Positions 1 to 9,943 of a stretch of DNA of 64,000 nt are shown here, piece by piece. The notes below the pieces were generated by a model. The model saw only the letters and a list, made by a program, of their open reading frames with translations, ran no database searches and had not been told where the DNA came from. Each line of letters starts with the position of its first letter. Position 1 is the stretch's first letter. The DNA comes from BCD1 sp942492125 (GTDB taxonomy: Bacteria; Bacteroidota; Bacteroidia; Chitinophagales; Saprospiraceae): positions 310,001 through 374,000 of the forward strand of contig CALODM010000045.1 in NCBI GenBank assembly GCA_942492125.1, given 5' to 3'. A program made the translations under genes and the position numbers.

Positions 1-3000
1 GCTGGACAGTCAGTGGCAATCAGGCCACGCAGACGATAGCCAGTCTGGCCAAGGGAGCAACAGCGACGTTGACGATCACCTTTATGGTGGATATCGACTT
101 CCAGGCGACTTCGATCAATAACTGTGCAGAGATCAGTGGCGCGAGTAATGTACTTGGCCAGCCGGATGTGGATAGCACACCGGACCAGAATGACATGAAT
201 GATGTTGCCGGAGAGGATGACTTTGATTGTGAACCGATCACAATTGATCAGACCTTTGACCTTACCCTGGATAAGACCTTGCTCAGTGCCGGTCCATTTG
301 TACCAGGCAGTACGGTATCATACACGATCAGTGTTACCAACGAAGGAACATTGGATGCGACGAATATAGAGGTAACCGATTACATCCCAGCGGGCCTGAA
401 TTACGTGAGTGGTGGCTGGACAGTCAGTGGCAATCAGGCGACGCAGACGATAGCCAGTTTGGCAAAAGGAGCAACGGCGACGTTGACGATCACCTTTATG
501 GTGGATATCGACTTCCAGGCAACTTCGATCAATAACTGTGCAGAGATCAGCGGAGCGAACAATGTACTCGGTCAGCCGGATGTGGATAGCACACCGGACC
601 AGAATGACATGAATGATGTTGCCGGAGAGGATGACTTCGATTGTGCACCAGTCACAATTGATCAGACATTTGATTTGGCATTGACCAAGTCCTTGAATAA
701 TTCAACAGTACTGCCCATATATCCTGGCGGAACAGTAACCTTCGATATTGAAGTGACCAATCAGGGAACCCTTGATGCCACAGATATTGAGATTACAGAT
801 TACATTCCTGCCGAGTTTATTTTGGCAGATGGAAACTGGAGTCAGTCTGGTAATTTGGCAACAACTACGATTGCAAGTTTGGGATATGGCCAATCGACCA
901 CGGTGACCATTACCTTCACGATTGATACTGATTATCAGGGAGGAGATATTGTCAACTTTGCAGAGATCAGTGGAGCGACCAATGTTCTTGGACAACCAGA
1001 TATAGACAGTACCCCAGATCAGGACAATACCAACGACGCGGGCGGACAACCCAACAGTGCTGCCGATGATTATATTGACGGAGACGGAACAGGTGCCATT
1101 GGAAGCGGCAACGCTGCTACTGATGAAGATGACCACGATCCGGCTTTAATCAGTATTGATCCGTTAATTGACCTTGAGTTGGAGAAATCAGTAAGTGATC
1201 TGACACCGACAGTAGGAGATGTGATCACCTTTACGGTTGCGGTAACCAACCAGGGACCAAGTGTTGCGACGAATGTATCGATTCAGGATAATTTGCCTGA
1301 CGGATATAGTAATGTCCAGAATATCACAGGAGGAGGACAAAACTTTAGCAATATACTGCTGTGGAGTAACCTTACCATCGGAGTTGGGCAGACACTGACC
1401 TTTACCTACAATGTGACCGTTGAAGCAGAAGGCGGCTATCAGAACTGTGCAGAAGTAGTAATCGCCAACGAAACCGATATTGATTCCACACCCAATAATG
1501 GTGTGGATACAGATGGTGACGGAGAGACCATCGATGATGATGGAGACGAGGATGATGGGGATTGTGAAGAAGTTGATCCGGAACCACTCATTGACCTGGA
1601 ATTGGAGAAAACGGTTAATAATTCCACTCCGGATGTAGGAACCAATGTGGTATTTACCCTGACGGTTATCAACCAGGGGCCAAGTACAGCAACAGGGGTT
1701 ATTGTCAATGACCAGATACCTAGTGGATATGATTACCAGTCCTCTAATGGCAATTACAATCCAGCGACAGGAGATTGGACTATAGGAACTTTGGGAGCAG
1801 GGCAATCTGTGTCATTAAACATAGTAGCAGAAGTATTAGCAAGCGGTGAATATGAAAACTGTGCAGAGGTAACGAATGCGAACGAAAACGACATTGACTC
1901 TACGCCGGATAATGGGGTATTTGTCGATGAAGATGATGACGATTGTGAAGTGGTTGAACCCAACCCGATCATAGACCTTGAATTAGAGAAGTCAGCCAAT
2001 GTAGTTGCAGCCTTCCCCGGTGATGAGATTGTATTTACTATCGAAGTAGTGAATAATGGACCTAGCGATGCCACAGATGTGGTGGTGAATGATTTCCTGG
2101 AGAGTGGATTTACCTATGTATCCCATATTGGAGGAGATTATGATCCGGCCACGGGAGCATGGAATATAGGAGACCTTGATGCAGGAGCTTCGGTTGTACT
2201 TGATATCTCGGTAGAGATTAATGGAACAGGCGAATACGGCAACTGTGCAGAGGTTATTGCAGCGACCCAGGACGATTTGGACTCAACGCCAAACAATGGG
2301 GTTGATACAGATGGCGACGGACAGAGCATAGATGATAGCGGAGATGAAGATGACGGAGATTGTGAGGAAATCATCGTATACTGTGATGTGGATGTTACGA
2401 TCCTGAGTGTTGATTGTGAGATCAATGATCCGCTTGATCCGAACGACGATTCCTACACCTTTACCATGACGGTTTCTGGTTCAGGTATAGGTACGAGCGA
2501 AGGCTGGACACATAATATCCCCTACCTGGCTGCAGGTGTATATCCATATGATACGGAAATTACGGTTTCTGTACCAAGTGTGGACATAGACATTAACAGT
2601 CTTGCCTGGGATGTTGACAATGGATCATGCCGTGATGGTGTAGAAGTAGAAGCACCAGGGCCTGAGGATTGTATCGGAGATTGTGTTTTCCAGGCGATTC
2701 TGACTCAGAACTTTGCGTGTAACGACAACGGAACTCCGGGAGATCCATCAGACGATTATTATACTTTCCAGGTTACGGCAACCAGTGTATTTGGCAATGC
2801 ATGGACAGCAACGCTGAATGGAGAATCTTTAGGCAATACGTCCCCTTACGGATACTGGTTTACGACCCCTGGATTTGCCCCTGGAACAACGGTTGAAGTG
2901 TATATTGAAGATGTTGAAGATCCTGATTGCAATGGTACAGTTACGGTTACCTTACCGGAAGAGACTTGTTCAGAAGATTGTGCGATGCTCACCCAGGTAG

Positions 3001-6000
3001 GGGAAGTGGTTTGCGATCCAAATGGCACCTTGAGTGATGCTTCCGATGATTTGTTCGTGTTTACAGTGGACATCATAGGCAACAACACGAGCGGCGTTTG
3101 GGAGGATACTTATGGCAATACAGGAACGGTTCCCGGATCATTTACTTACAGCTTCCCGATTGCGGAAGGACCGGTAAGTATTACCATCTATGATGCGAAT
3201 AGTGCCAACATATTTGAATGTGATATCTCAACCTTTACGGTAAACCCACCGGCGGAAACCTGTTCAGATGCCTGTGAAGTATCCGTAGCTTTGGCAGGAG
3301 AGCCCGTTTGTGACGATAACGGCACACCGGCTGATCCTGCAGACGATCAATATTTCTTTACCCTGAATGTGACGGATGTGAATAATGCAGGTGCTGCCTG
3401 GACCGCTACACTGGTTGACGGAACGGTTATTGGAACAGGGATTTACGGAACGGATGTTGAATTCGGACCTTACAACATCGGTAACGGCAACCCGGTAACC
3501 GTATTTGTAACGGCTGATAACGATGAGGAATGTATGGATCAGATTACCATCACACCTCCTCAGGATTGTTCACCAGAGTGTGCAATCTCTGTAGTGCAGA
3601 CAACCACACCTGGATGTAATGATAATGGAACGGCTGCTGATCCTACAGATGACTTCTGGTCATTTGAAGTTGAAGTTGCCGGAAACAATACTTCAGGTGG
3701 ATGGACCGCTACCGACCAACTCGGAAACACTTACAGTAGCGCCTATGGACAAAGTACAATTATCGGCAACTTTGATGCCCTGGTTACTTCCATTACCCTG
3801 AATATCCAGGATGCAGAAGATGCCAATTGTACAACAACCATTACCATAGCAGCTCCTGAAATGCCTTGTTCGGAGGAATGTGCGATTGAAATCGTTGTGG
3901 TCGATGTGTATTGTGATGATCAGGGTACACCATACAATGGTAATGATGATCAGTACTTCGCGATCATTTATGTTACTGGCTTCAATACCAGTGGACAATG
4001 GGTGGTAGCTGGTAGCAACACAACCTACAATTACGGACCTAACGGAACCGCTATCCTGCCAATGGGTAATGCCAATACAGATGTACCAGTCGCCATTAGT
4101 GTTCACGATGCTGATGACCCGTCTTGTGAAGCTTCTACTTTTGTTACTTCCCCGGGGCCATGTGATGAATGTGGTATTGAAATCGTACTCGGTGAAACTG
4201 TTTGCGATGATAACGGTACAGCTACCGAAGCGGACGATACCTATACGGTAGAGGTAACAGTAGTATGTTTGAACAACTGTAGTGCCTTTGGCTGGACCCA
4301 GGTGGGCGTTGCACAAGGTTTGAGCGGCCAATACGGAGAAGTGGTTACTTTCGGGCCGTACTCTGTATTCGAAGAACCTACGATCAAGGTTGCAGACCAA
4401 ACGACCTTCCTGAGCTGTAGAGCAGAAGTGGATGTTGTTTCACCGGGACCATGTTCTGAAGGAGAGGATTGTGAAATCTTTACGGAAGTGGTAAATATTA
4501 CTTGTGATAATAATGGAACAAATTCAGATCCGACAGATGACTTTACCGTATTTACCGTGAACATTAGTGGTAACGGTACAGGAAACTGCTGGACAGCAGA
4601 TAACGGAGATAGCGGAGTGTATGGACAGACAGTCTTTACATTCCCTGCAGATGGACAGGTTCACACAGTGGTAATTACCGACTGTGAGGACCAGCAATGT
4701 CAGACTATACTGCAATTGCAGTCAACATTACCTTGCTCAAATGGTGGAGATTGTGAGATCGCTGCAGTCATTTTGGAGAAACATTGTGAATTGAACGATA
4801 TGGAGGATCCTTCGGATGACAGTACGGTATTTACCATTATGGTAACGAGTACTTCGGAGACAGTTTGCTGGACAGATGGCATTGGAGGAAGCGGATCTTT
4901 TACTGCTGGTGTGATTCAGATCTTTGAATATGAATCCAATGGAGCTATCATCAACTTTGAATTCTTCGCTTGTGATGATGAGACTTGTTCAACTACACTG
5001 GAAGCACAGACTTTCGTAGAGCCATGTAATATTTGTCAGACAGGAGTTGACCTGGTCAATGTATGGTGTGACGATCAGGGAACGACGAATGATCAGACCG
5101 ATGATGTGTTCTACTTTACGCTCTTCATCGTTGATAGCCTGGGTAACCAGGGACCAACATGGCATACCGAAGGCTTGCCAGAGGAGTATACGGGGAATTA
5201 CAGCTTCGATAATCCGGTTACTTTCGGACCATTCCTGATTTCAGATGGACCTGCTAACTTTGATATTGTTAGTGATTTGACAGATGATTGTCCTATAGTC
5301 GTATTCATTACACCACCATTGACTTGTTCTTGTGGACTTGAAGCGAATATCGAGGAAGTCGATTGTAATTTTGATGGTACCTTTAATGTAACGTTAACCA
5401 TTGATAATGGCCCAAGTAATGGATGGTTTGCAGAAGTGAATGGAGAATCTGTTGGTTTCGGATTCTATCCTGCAACGGAGACCTTTGGACCGTTTACCGG
5501 AGAAACCACCATCGAATTTTATGACTTTGGAGATGACAATTGTAATGAGTCCCTTACCATTGATCCTACGGAATACTGTGGAGAATGTAACCTGGTACCT
5601 GTAATAAGCAATGTGACTTGTCAGGATAACGGAACACCGGGCAATCCGGATGATGACTTCTATACCTTTGATATTTCCGTAACCGGAGGATCTGGTACCG
5701 GATGGACTTCCACCATTGGTAGTGGCGTTTACGGTGTGACTTATACCTTTACTTCTGAGAATGGAGAGAATACGAACTTTAATCTATACGACAATGAAAA
5801 TCCGAATTGTGGCGTGTCTGTATTCGTACAGTCACCGACACCTTGCTTGCCGGATTGTGATATAACGGCTACAGTTTTATCCGTAGAGTGTAACGATAAT
5901 GGTACACCGGAACAAGCAGAGGATGATTATTACGCAGCGACAGTACTCGTAACGGGTGACTATTATGGTCCTGACAATACCTGGGTAGCTACCTGGGATG

Positions 6001-9000
6001 GTGGTCAGGCAACCGGAACTTATGGTGAGCCGGTAGAAATCGGTCCATTTACCAGTGAGACAATAGTTACCATTACGGATTCCAATTTCGCGGATTGTAG
6101 TGATGAGGTCACCATTTTACTTCCTGAACTGGTTGTAGAATGTCCGTTGAATACACACTTCTGTCCAATCATCGAGGAGGACATTATGTTGTTCACTACA
6201 GATCCTTGGGTATGTACAGGAACGGTAGAAGTGCCGATGCCGAATGTTTCCGGCAGTACTTGTGCACCTGATCTTTCCTGGACAGTCATTACCGAAATCT
6301 GGACTTTGGATGAATCGGAGTTGATTGCAGTACTTTTGCCTGGTGATGACAGAATACTGTACGAAATGCCAGTGGGTGATTACATCGTTCGTTACAATGT
6401 AACTGATTTCTTCGGCATGACTACAACGCTGGATTGTTACTTCCGCGTTATGGATCTCGATAATCCGGTAGCTGTTTGTGATGATGGAATGAATATTTCA
6501 CTCGGCGGGTTCGGTCTGGCCAGGGTTTATACTTTCATGGTAGACAATGGCAGCTATGATAATTGCGGTATCGACAGTATTCTCGTTCGCAGAGAATATA
6601 CCCGTGATCCAATGACCTGTGATACGATTGTTGACCCAACGTGGTCAGATTGGGGTGAGTTTGTAGAATTTAATTGCTGTGATGCCGGATTGTATGTAAC
6701 TGTTCAAATGAGAGTAGTTGACATCTATGGCAACGAGAATATTTGCTGGACGGAAGTGCTGGTAGAAGACAATACATTACCGTTGTGCTACGGCCTCGAG
6801 GATGTATCGGTAAGTTGTGATGAATTGCCAATTGAGTTTGACGCTTACGACCTCGGACATCTGGCTTCTGTATTCGGAATGCCGGTAGTAGTGGACAACT
6901 GCTCTGCTGAGACCGTTGAATTTGAACCGATCGTCAACTTGTCTGATTGTGGTGAAGGAACGATTATCCGTCGCTTCCAGGCAGTTGATGCAGTAGGCAA
7001 TTACTCAATGGATATCTTCGAACAGATTGTTACCATTATCGGTGGTATCCGGTACGAGGTTAAATTACCTCAGGATACTGAAACGGATTGTATAGACAAT
7101 GCTTACACGGTTGAATTGTATCATACAGGTTGTGATTCCATAGTAGTCACGCATGAAGATGTATTCCTGCCTGTTGAAGGCGAAGAATGCTACAACGTAT
7201 TGCGTACTTACCATATCATTAACTACTGTGAATGGGATGGCATCGCTGATCCGGTCAACATTAGCCGCGACGAAGATTGTGATGGTGTGGAAGGAGAAGA
7301 GCCGGTCTGGATTATCCGAACAACAGATACGACCTTTGTGGATCGGGATAGCTTGTATTTCAACATGATGCCGGTTGCCGGAACCAAAGGAACCGACTGT
7401 GATGGAGAATCGAATCCTGAGGGATACTGGAGAATTACAGCCTCTACAGGATACTGGACCTATACTCAACATTTGATTATCCGGGATACCATTGCGCCAG
7501 TGGTATTGTTCGATATTCCGGAGGCATTCTGTACAGATACCGCCGACTGTGAAACGATGGTTTACTATCCGTTTACAGTGTCAGAGAATTGCATCGCCGA
7601 TAATATCGACATGAGAATATTGCTCGATGCCGGAGCGGACGGTACCATTGATCTGGACCTCACTGGTTCAGGTATCCTTCAGGGAAGTTATCCGGACTTC
7701 ATGCTGGTAGGCAGTTATCCGATAGGCAGTCACGAGTTTGAAGTGGTAGTCGATGATGGTTGTGGTAATATTACAACGGTACAAATGCCATTCGAAGTAG
7801 TAGATTGCTACATTCCTGAAATGGATTGTTACAGCGGACTGATGGTAGAACTGGAAGCTGTTGAACCTGGGGTTGATGTCAATGGAGATGGAGAAGCTGA
7901 TGATGGGTATGCTGTCGTTTATGCTTACCAACTGGCTTCTTGCCAGGTAGAGGATTGTTCTGCACCATTGAGCTTCTCCGTGAACAGAATAGGAGATATG
8001 CCTCATCCGGATTCAACGAGTGTAATAGTCACTTGCGACGATCGCTACAGCATCCAGTTGGAGGTTTATATGTGGGATACAGCCTTTAATCCATACTCAG
8101 TGCAACCTGATGGAACGATTGGAGGACCTAATTACGATAATTGTGAAGTCACGGTATTTGTTCAGGATCCATTGGAAGTATGCCCGGATTGTTCTGAATT
8201 TGCAGATCTGCAGGGTAGAATTGCAACCATCCAGAATAAGCCGATTGAAGGAGCGATGGTTACCTTGACCAATGCAGCAACAGACTCCTTCATGGACGAA
8301 GTTGAAACGGATGAAGAAGGCATTTATGAATTCGAGGATGTGGCACTTGGTGGAGATTACACCATTACGCCTGAATTGGATGTGGACTATCTCAACGGAG
8401 TAACCACGATGGATTTGATTCTCATTCAGCAGCATTTGTTGGGTGGCAACCCATTAGCTTCACCATACTTACTCCTGGCAGCGGATGTTAATAATTCCGG
8501 TTCTATCACAGCGCTGGATCTTATTGAGATCAAGAAGCTGATCCTGGGACAGATTAGTGAATTTACTTCGGTTGATAGTTGGATATTTATTGATGCGGCT
8601 TACGAATTCACGGATGAAACAAATCCGTGGGCCGAAGGGTATCCGCAAACTATTACACTGCATGACCTGGATGGATGTAAATCCGACCTCGATTTCATCG
8701 GAATCAAGATGGGAGATGTCAATATGACGGCTGATCCGTCGATCTATGGTAGTGTTGAAAGCAGGAATGAGAATGGACAATTCAGATTTGGTGTCAAAGA
8801 TCAGGCTGTAGAGCCGGGTCAGGAGTACACAATAACCTTTACAGCGCCGGAACTGGCGCTGATAAAAGGATATCAGTTTACCTTGAATTTTGATACCAAA
8901 GTCCTTGATTTTGTTGATGTTGCAGCAGGTATTGCTCTGGATGATAACTTTGGTTTTGACTTTATCGGTGAAGGACTTATTACAACAAGTTGGTATATTT

Positions 9001-9470
9001 CCGATGGAAATAGTATCTTTGTAGATAAGGACGATAATCCGGAAATGTTCAAACTGACTTTCCGGGCCAAAGATTATGCCTCTAGCCTCAGTAAATTGTT
9101 GACTACAAGTTCTGATTTCACTCCAATGGAAGCCTATGGAGTAGACGGATCAATACTTGGTGTCGGCATTCAATTTAATATCTCTGCAGATCAGTTGACG
9201 GAAACGGGTTATGTTTTTGAGTTGTACCAGAATACGCCTAACCCATTCGGACAAACTACCAACATCGGTTTTGAACTGCCTTACGCGGCAGAAACAACAC
9301 TGATGATCAGAGATGTTTCCGGTAGGGAGATCAGCAGAATTTCAGGTAGCTACGAAAAAGGCTATAATGAAATGACGCTGGAAAGAGGTAGCCTGTCAAG
9401 TGGGGTCTATTATTATACCCTCACTACCGGCGAGTTCACCGCAACACGGAAAATGATTGTAAATGAATGA
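1..9470 (+). CDS. Giant T9SS-secreted repeat protein (DUF11 repeats, Cys/Asp-rich repeats, dockerin- and cohesin-like modules), 5' end outside window
   Basis: The reading frame is open from base 3, so the gene starts upstream; over 3,150 codons are visible. Reading from residue 1 at base 69, there is one partial and five full DUF11-type repeats (to about residue 770; the 'DLxLxKS...VxFTxxVxNxGPSxATxVxVxDxxP' pattern). Thirteen Cys-rich repeats of about 90-110 residues follow, each with a 'CDDNGTPxDPxDD' core (about 770-2030), then HYR/Ig-like stretches with paired cysteines (about 2030-2700). Next come a carboxypeptidase-regulatory-like domain (about 2709-2770), a dockerin-like segment with a DVNNSGSITALDL calcium loop (about 2780-2835), a cohesin-like beta domain (about 2910-3040) and a T9SS type A sorting domain (about 3053-3133, 'NTPNPFGQTTNIGF'). 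It should be exported by Sec and then T9SS and be displayed on or released from the surface. An adhesive or matrix role is inferred. A terminator follows the stop. Confidence 0.9.
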   Translation, partial: WTVSGNQATQTIASLAKGATATLTITFMVDIDFQATSINNCAEISGASNVLGQPDVDSTPDQNDMNDVAGEDDFDCEPITIDQTFDLTLDKTLLSAGPFVPGSTVSYTISVTNEGTLDATNIEVTDYIPAGLNYVSGGWTVSGNQATQTIASLAKGATATLTITFMVDIDFQATSINNCAEISGANNVLGQPDVDSTPDQNDMNDVAGEDDFDCAPVTIDQTFDLALTKSLNNSTVLPIYPGGTVTFDIEVTNQGTLDATDIEITDYIPAEFILADGNWSQSGNLATTTIASLGYGQSTTVTITFTIDTDYQGGDIVNFAEISGATNVLGQPDIDSTPDQDNTNDAGGQPNSAADDYIDGDGTGAIGSGNAATDEDDHDPALISIDPLIDLELEKSVSDLTPTVGDVITFTVAVTNQGPSVATNVSIQDNLPDGYSNVQNITGGGQNFSNILLWSNLTIGVGQTLTFTYNVTVEAEGGYQNCAEVVIANETDIDSTPNNGVDTDGDGETIDDDGDEDDGDCEEVDPEPLIDLELEKTVNNSTPDVGTNVVFTLTVINQGPSTATGVIVNDQIPSGYDYQSSNGNYNPATGDWTIGTLGAGQSVSLNIVAEVLASGEYENCAEVTNANENDIDSTPDNGVFVDEDDDDCEVVEPNPIIDLELEKSANVVAAFPGDEIVFTIEVVNNGPSDATDVVVNDFLESGFTYVSHIGGDYDPATGAWNIGDLDAGASVVLDISVEINGTGEYGNCAEVIAATQDDLDSTPNNGVDTDGDGQSIDDSGDEDDGDCEEIIVYCDVDVTILSVDCEINDPLDPNDDSYTFTMTVSGSGIGTSEGWTHNIPYLAAGVYPYDTEITVSVPSVDIDINSLAWDVDNGSCRDGVEVEAPGPEDCIGDCVFQAILTQNFACNDNGTPGDPSDDYYTFQVTATSVFGNAWTATLNGESLGNTSPYGYWFTTPGFAPGTTVEVYIEDVEDPDCNGTVTVTLPEETCSEDCAMLTQVGEVVCDPNGTLSDASDDLFVFTVDIIGNNTSGVWEDTYGNTGTVPGSFTYSFPIAEGPVSITIYDANSANIFECDISTFTVNPPAETCSDACEVSVALAGEPVCDDNGTPADPADDQYFFTLNVTDVNNAGAAWTATLVDGTVIGTGIYGTDVEFGPYNIGNGNPVTVFVTADNDEECMDQITITPPQDCSPECAISVVQTTTPGCNDNGTAADPTDDFWSFEVEVAGNNTSGGWTATDQLGNTYSSAYGQSTIIGNFDALVTSITLNIQDAEDANCTTTITIAAPEMPCSEECAIEIVVVDVYCDDQGTPYNGNDDQYFAIIYVTGFNTSGQWVVAGSNTTYNYGPNGTAILPMGNANTDVPVAISVHDADDPSCEASTFVTSPGPCDECGIEIVLGETVCDDNGTATEADDTYTVEVTVVCLNNCSAFGWTQVGVAQGLSGQYGEVVTFGPYSVFEEPTIKVADQTTFLSCRAEVDVVSPGPCSEGEDCEIFTEVVNITCDNNGTNSDPTDDFTVFTVNISGNGTGNCWTADNGDSGVYGQTVFTFPADGQVHTVVITDCEDQQCQTILQLQSTLPCSNGGDCEIAAVILEKHCELNDMEDPSDDSTVFTIMVTSTSETVCWTDGIGGSGSFTAGVIQIFEYESNGAIINFEFFACDDETCSTTLEAQTFVEPCNICQTGVDLVNVWCDDQGTTNDQTDDVFYFTLFIVDSLGNQGPTWHTEGLPEEYTGNYSFDNPVTFGPFLISDGPANFDIVSDLTDDCPIVVFITPPLTCSCGLEANIEEVDCNFDGTFNVTLTIDNGPSNGWFAEVNGESVGFGFYPATETFGPFTGETTIEFYDFGDDNCNESLTIDPTEYCGECNLVPVISNVTCQDNGTPGNPDDDFYTFDISVTGGSGTGWTSTIGSGVYGVTYTFTSENGENTNFNLYDNENPNCGVSVFVQSPTPCLPDCDITATVLSVECNDNGTPEQAEDDYYAATVLVTGDYYGPDNTWVATWDGGQATGTYGEPVEIGPFTSETIVTITDSNFADCSDEVTILLPELVVECPLNTHFCPIIEEDIMLFTTDPWVCTGTVEVPMPNVSGSTCAPDLSWTVITEIWTLDESELIAVLLPGDDRILYEMPVGDYIVRYNVTDFFGMTTTLDCYFRVMDLDNPVAVCDDGMNISLGGFGLARVYTFMVDNGSYDNCGIDSILVRREYTRDPMTCDTIVDPTWSDWGEFVEFNCCDAGLYVTVQMRVVDIYGNENICWTEVLVEDNTLPLCYGLEDVSVSCDELPIEFDAYDLGHLASVFGMPVVVDNCSAETVEFEPIVNLSDCGEGTIIRRFQAVDAVGNYSMDIFEQIVTIIGGIRYEVKLPQDTETDCIDNAYTVELYHTGCDSIVVTHEDVFLPVEGEECYNVLRTYHIINYCEWDGIADPVNISRDEDCDGVEGEEPVWIIRTTDTTFVDRDSLYFNMMPVAGTKGTDCDGESNPEGYWRITASTGYWTYTQHLIIRDTIAPVVLFDIPEAFCTDTADCETMVYYPFTVSENCIADNIDMRILLDAGADGTIDLDLTGSGILQGSYPDFMLVGSYPIGSHEFEVVVDDGCGNITTVQMPFEVVDCYIPEMDCYSGLMVELEAVEPGVDVNGDGEADDGYAVVYAYQLASCQVEDCSAPLSFSVNRIGDMPHPDSTSVIVTCDDRYSIQLEVYMWDTAFNPYSVQPDGTIGGPNYDNCEVTVFVQDPLEVCPDCSEFADLQGRIATIQNKPIEGAMVTLTNAATDSFMDEVETDEEGIYEFEDVALGGDYTITPELDVDYLNGVTTMDLILIQQHLLGGNPLASPYLLLAADVNNSGSITALDLIEIKKLILGQISEFTSVDSWIFIDAAYEFTDETNPWAEGYPQTITLHDLDGCKSDLDFIGIKMGDVNMTADPSIYGSVESRNENGQFRFGVKDQAVEPGQEYTITFTAPELALIKGYQFTLNFDTKVLDFVDVAAGIALDDNFGFDFIGEGLITTSWYISDGNSIFVDKDDNPEMFKLTFRAKDYASSLSKLLTTSSDFTPMEAYGVDGSILGVGIQFNISADQLTETGYVFELYQNTPNPFGQTTNIGFELPYAAETTLMIRDVSGREISRISGSYEKGYNEMTLERGSLSSGVYYYTLTTGEFTATRKMIVNE
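3..690 (+). repeat. 414-bp near-identical tandem repeat within the DUF11 region
   Basis: Bases 3-276 recur at 417-690 with only scattered substitutions (for example gccacg/gcgacg and gcgagt/gcgaac). The period is 414 bp, or 138 codons, which is one DUF11 unit. The repeat runs off the left edge, so more copies may lie upstream. The later DUF11 units (from about base 670) are clearly diverged, so this pair is a recent duplication or has been homogenised. Confidence 0.9.
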
Positions 9471-9521
9471 TCTGAAAAGATCTAAAGATATTTAACTAGT
9501 AAATTTGTTTCATGTGAAGAA

Positions 9522-9559
9522 GGGGCGGAGCAGTTAGTTCTGCTTCGTCCCGTTTTTTT
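9522..9559 (+). terminator. Rho-independent terminator of the giant gene
   Basis: GGGGCGGAGCAG (9522-9533) pairs with CTGCTTCGTCCC (9540-9551) across a six-base loop, and seven T follow. It lies 52 bases after the stop codon. Confidence 0.85.
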
Positions 9560-9837
9560 CTTGCCTTTACCTTACTTTATCAAAGCGTTGCCAAAAGTTT
9601 TACACATTAAAGAGCAGGATCAACACACCTTGTTGGTTTCGGTTCTGTTTATCAGGAACTACTTAAAATTCAGTTTTTAGCCATAGTACGGCCCTGAAAA
9701 TTTCAAACTAAACGAAATTGGTTTTCAGATGCTTAGGATTGACCTTTGGTTTTACCTAAGGTCAACAAAGTAATCTATTAACCATATCCTAAGAAAAGCC
9801 CATGAAGTATCACTTCGGGTTATGTCCCTTTTTAATT
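9560..9837. other. Intergenic region with a nested inverted-repeat structure
   Basis: No gene is visible between the two convergent terminators. Bases 9732-9793 can fold into nested stems: CTTAGGAT (9732-9739) with ATCCTAAG (9786-9793) outside, and TTGACCTT (9739-9746) with AAGGTCAA (9758-9765) inside. It could be a small RNA, a palindromic repeat or a relic. Nothing shows that it is transcribed. Confidence 0.4.
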
Positions 9838-9872
9838 AAAAAATCCCGGCGGAAATTTTTCCGTCGGGATTT
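9838..9872 (-). terminator. Rho-independent terminator of the DUF2202 gene
   Basis: On the minus strand, AAATCCCGACGGAAA pairs with TTTCCGCCGGGATTT (one wobble pair) and a T-rich tail follows. It lies about 70 bases past the stop of the minus-strand gene. Confidence 0.85.
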
Positions 9873-9943
9873 AATAATTACGAAAGATGTTTTACCGGTA
9901 AATTTACACCCTTAACTGACACCTATTGTGTTTGGATAAAGGG

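Noticed and set aside
702..2425. Several minus-strand ORFs of 60-200 codons opposite the giant gene
   Set aside because: They are shadows of the repetitive Asp/Gly-rich coding sequence and break at unit boundaries.
69..9470. ATG at base 69 as the true start of the giant protein
   Set aside because: The frame and the DUF11 repeat continue upstream to the window edge, so the start is outside.
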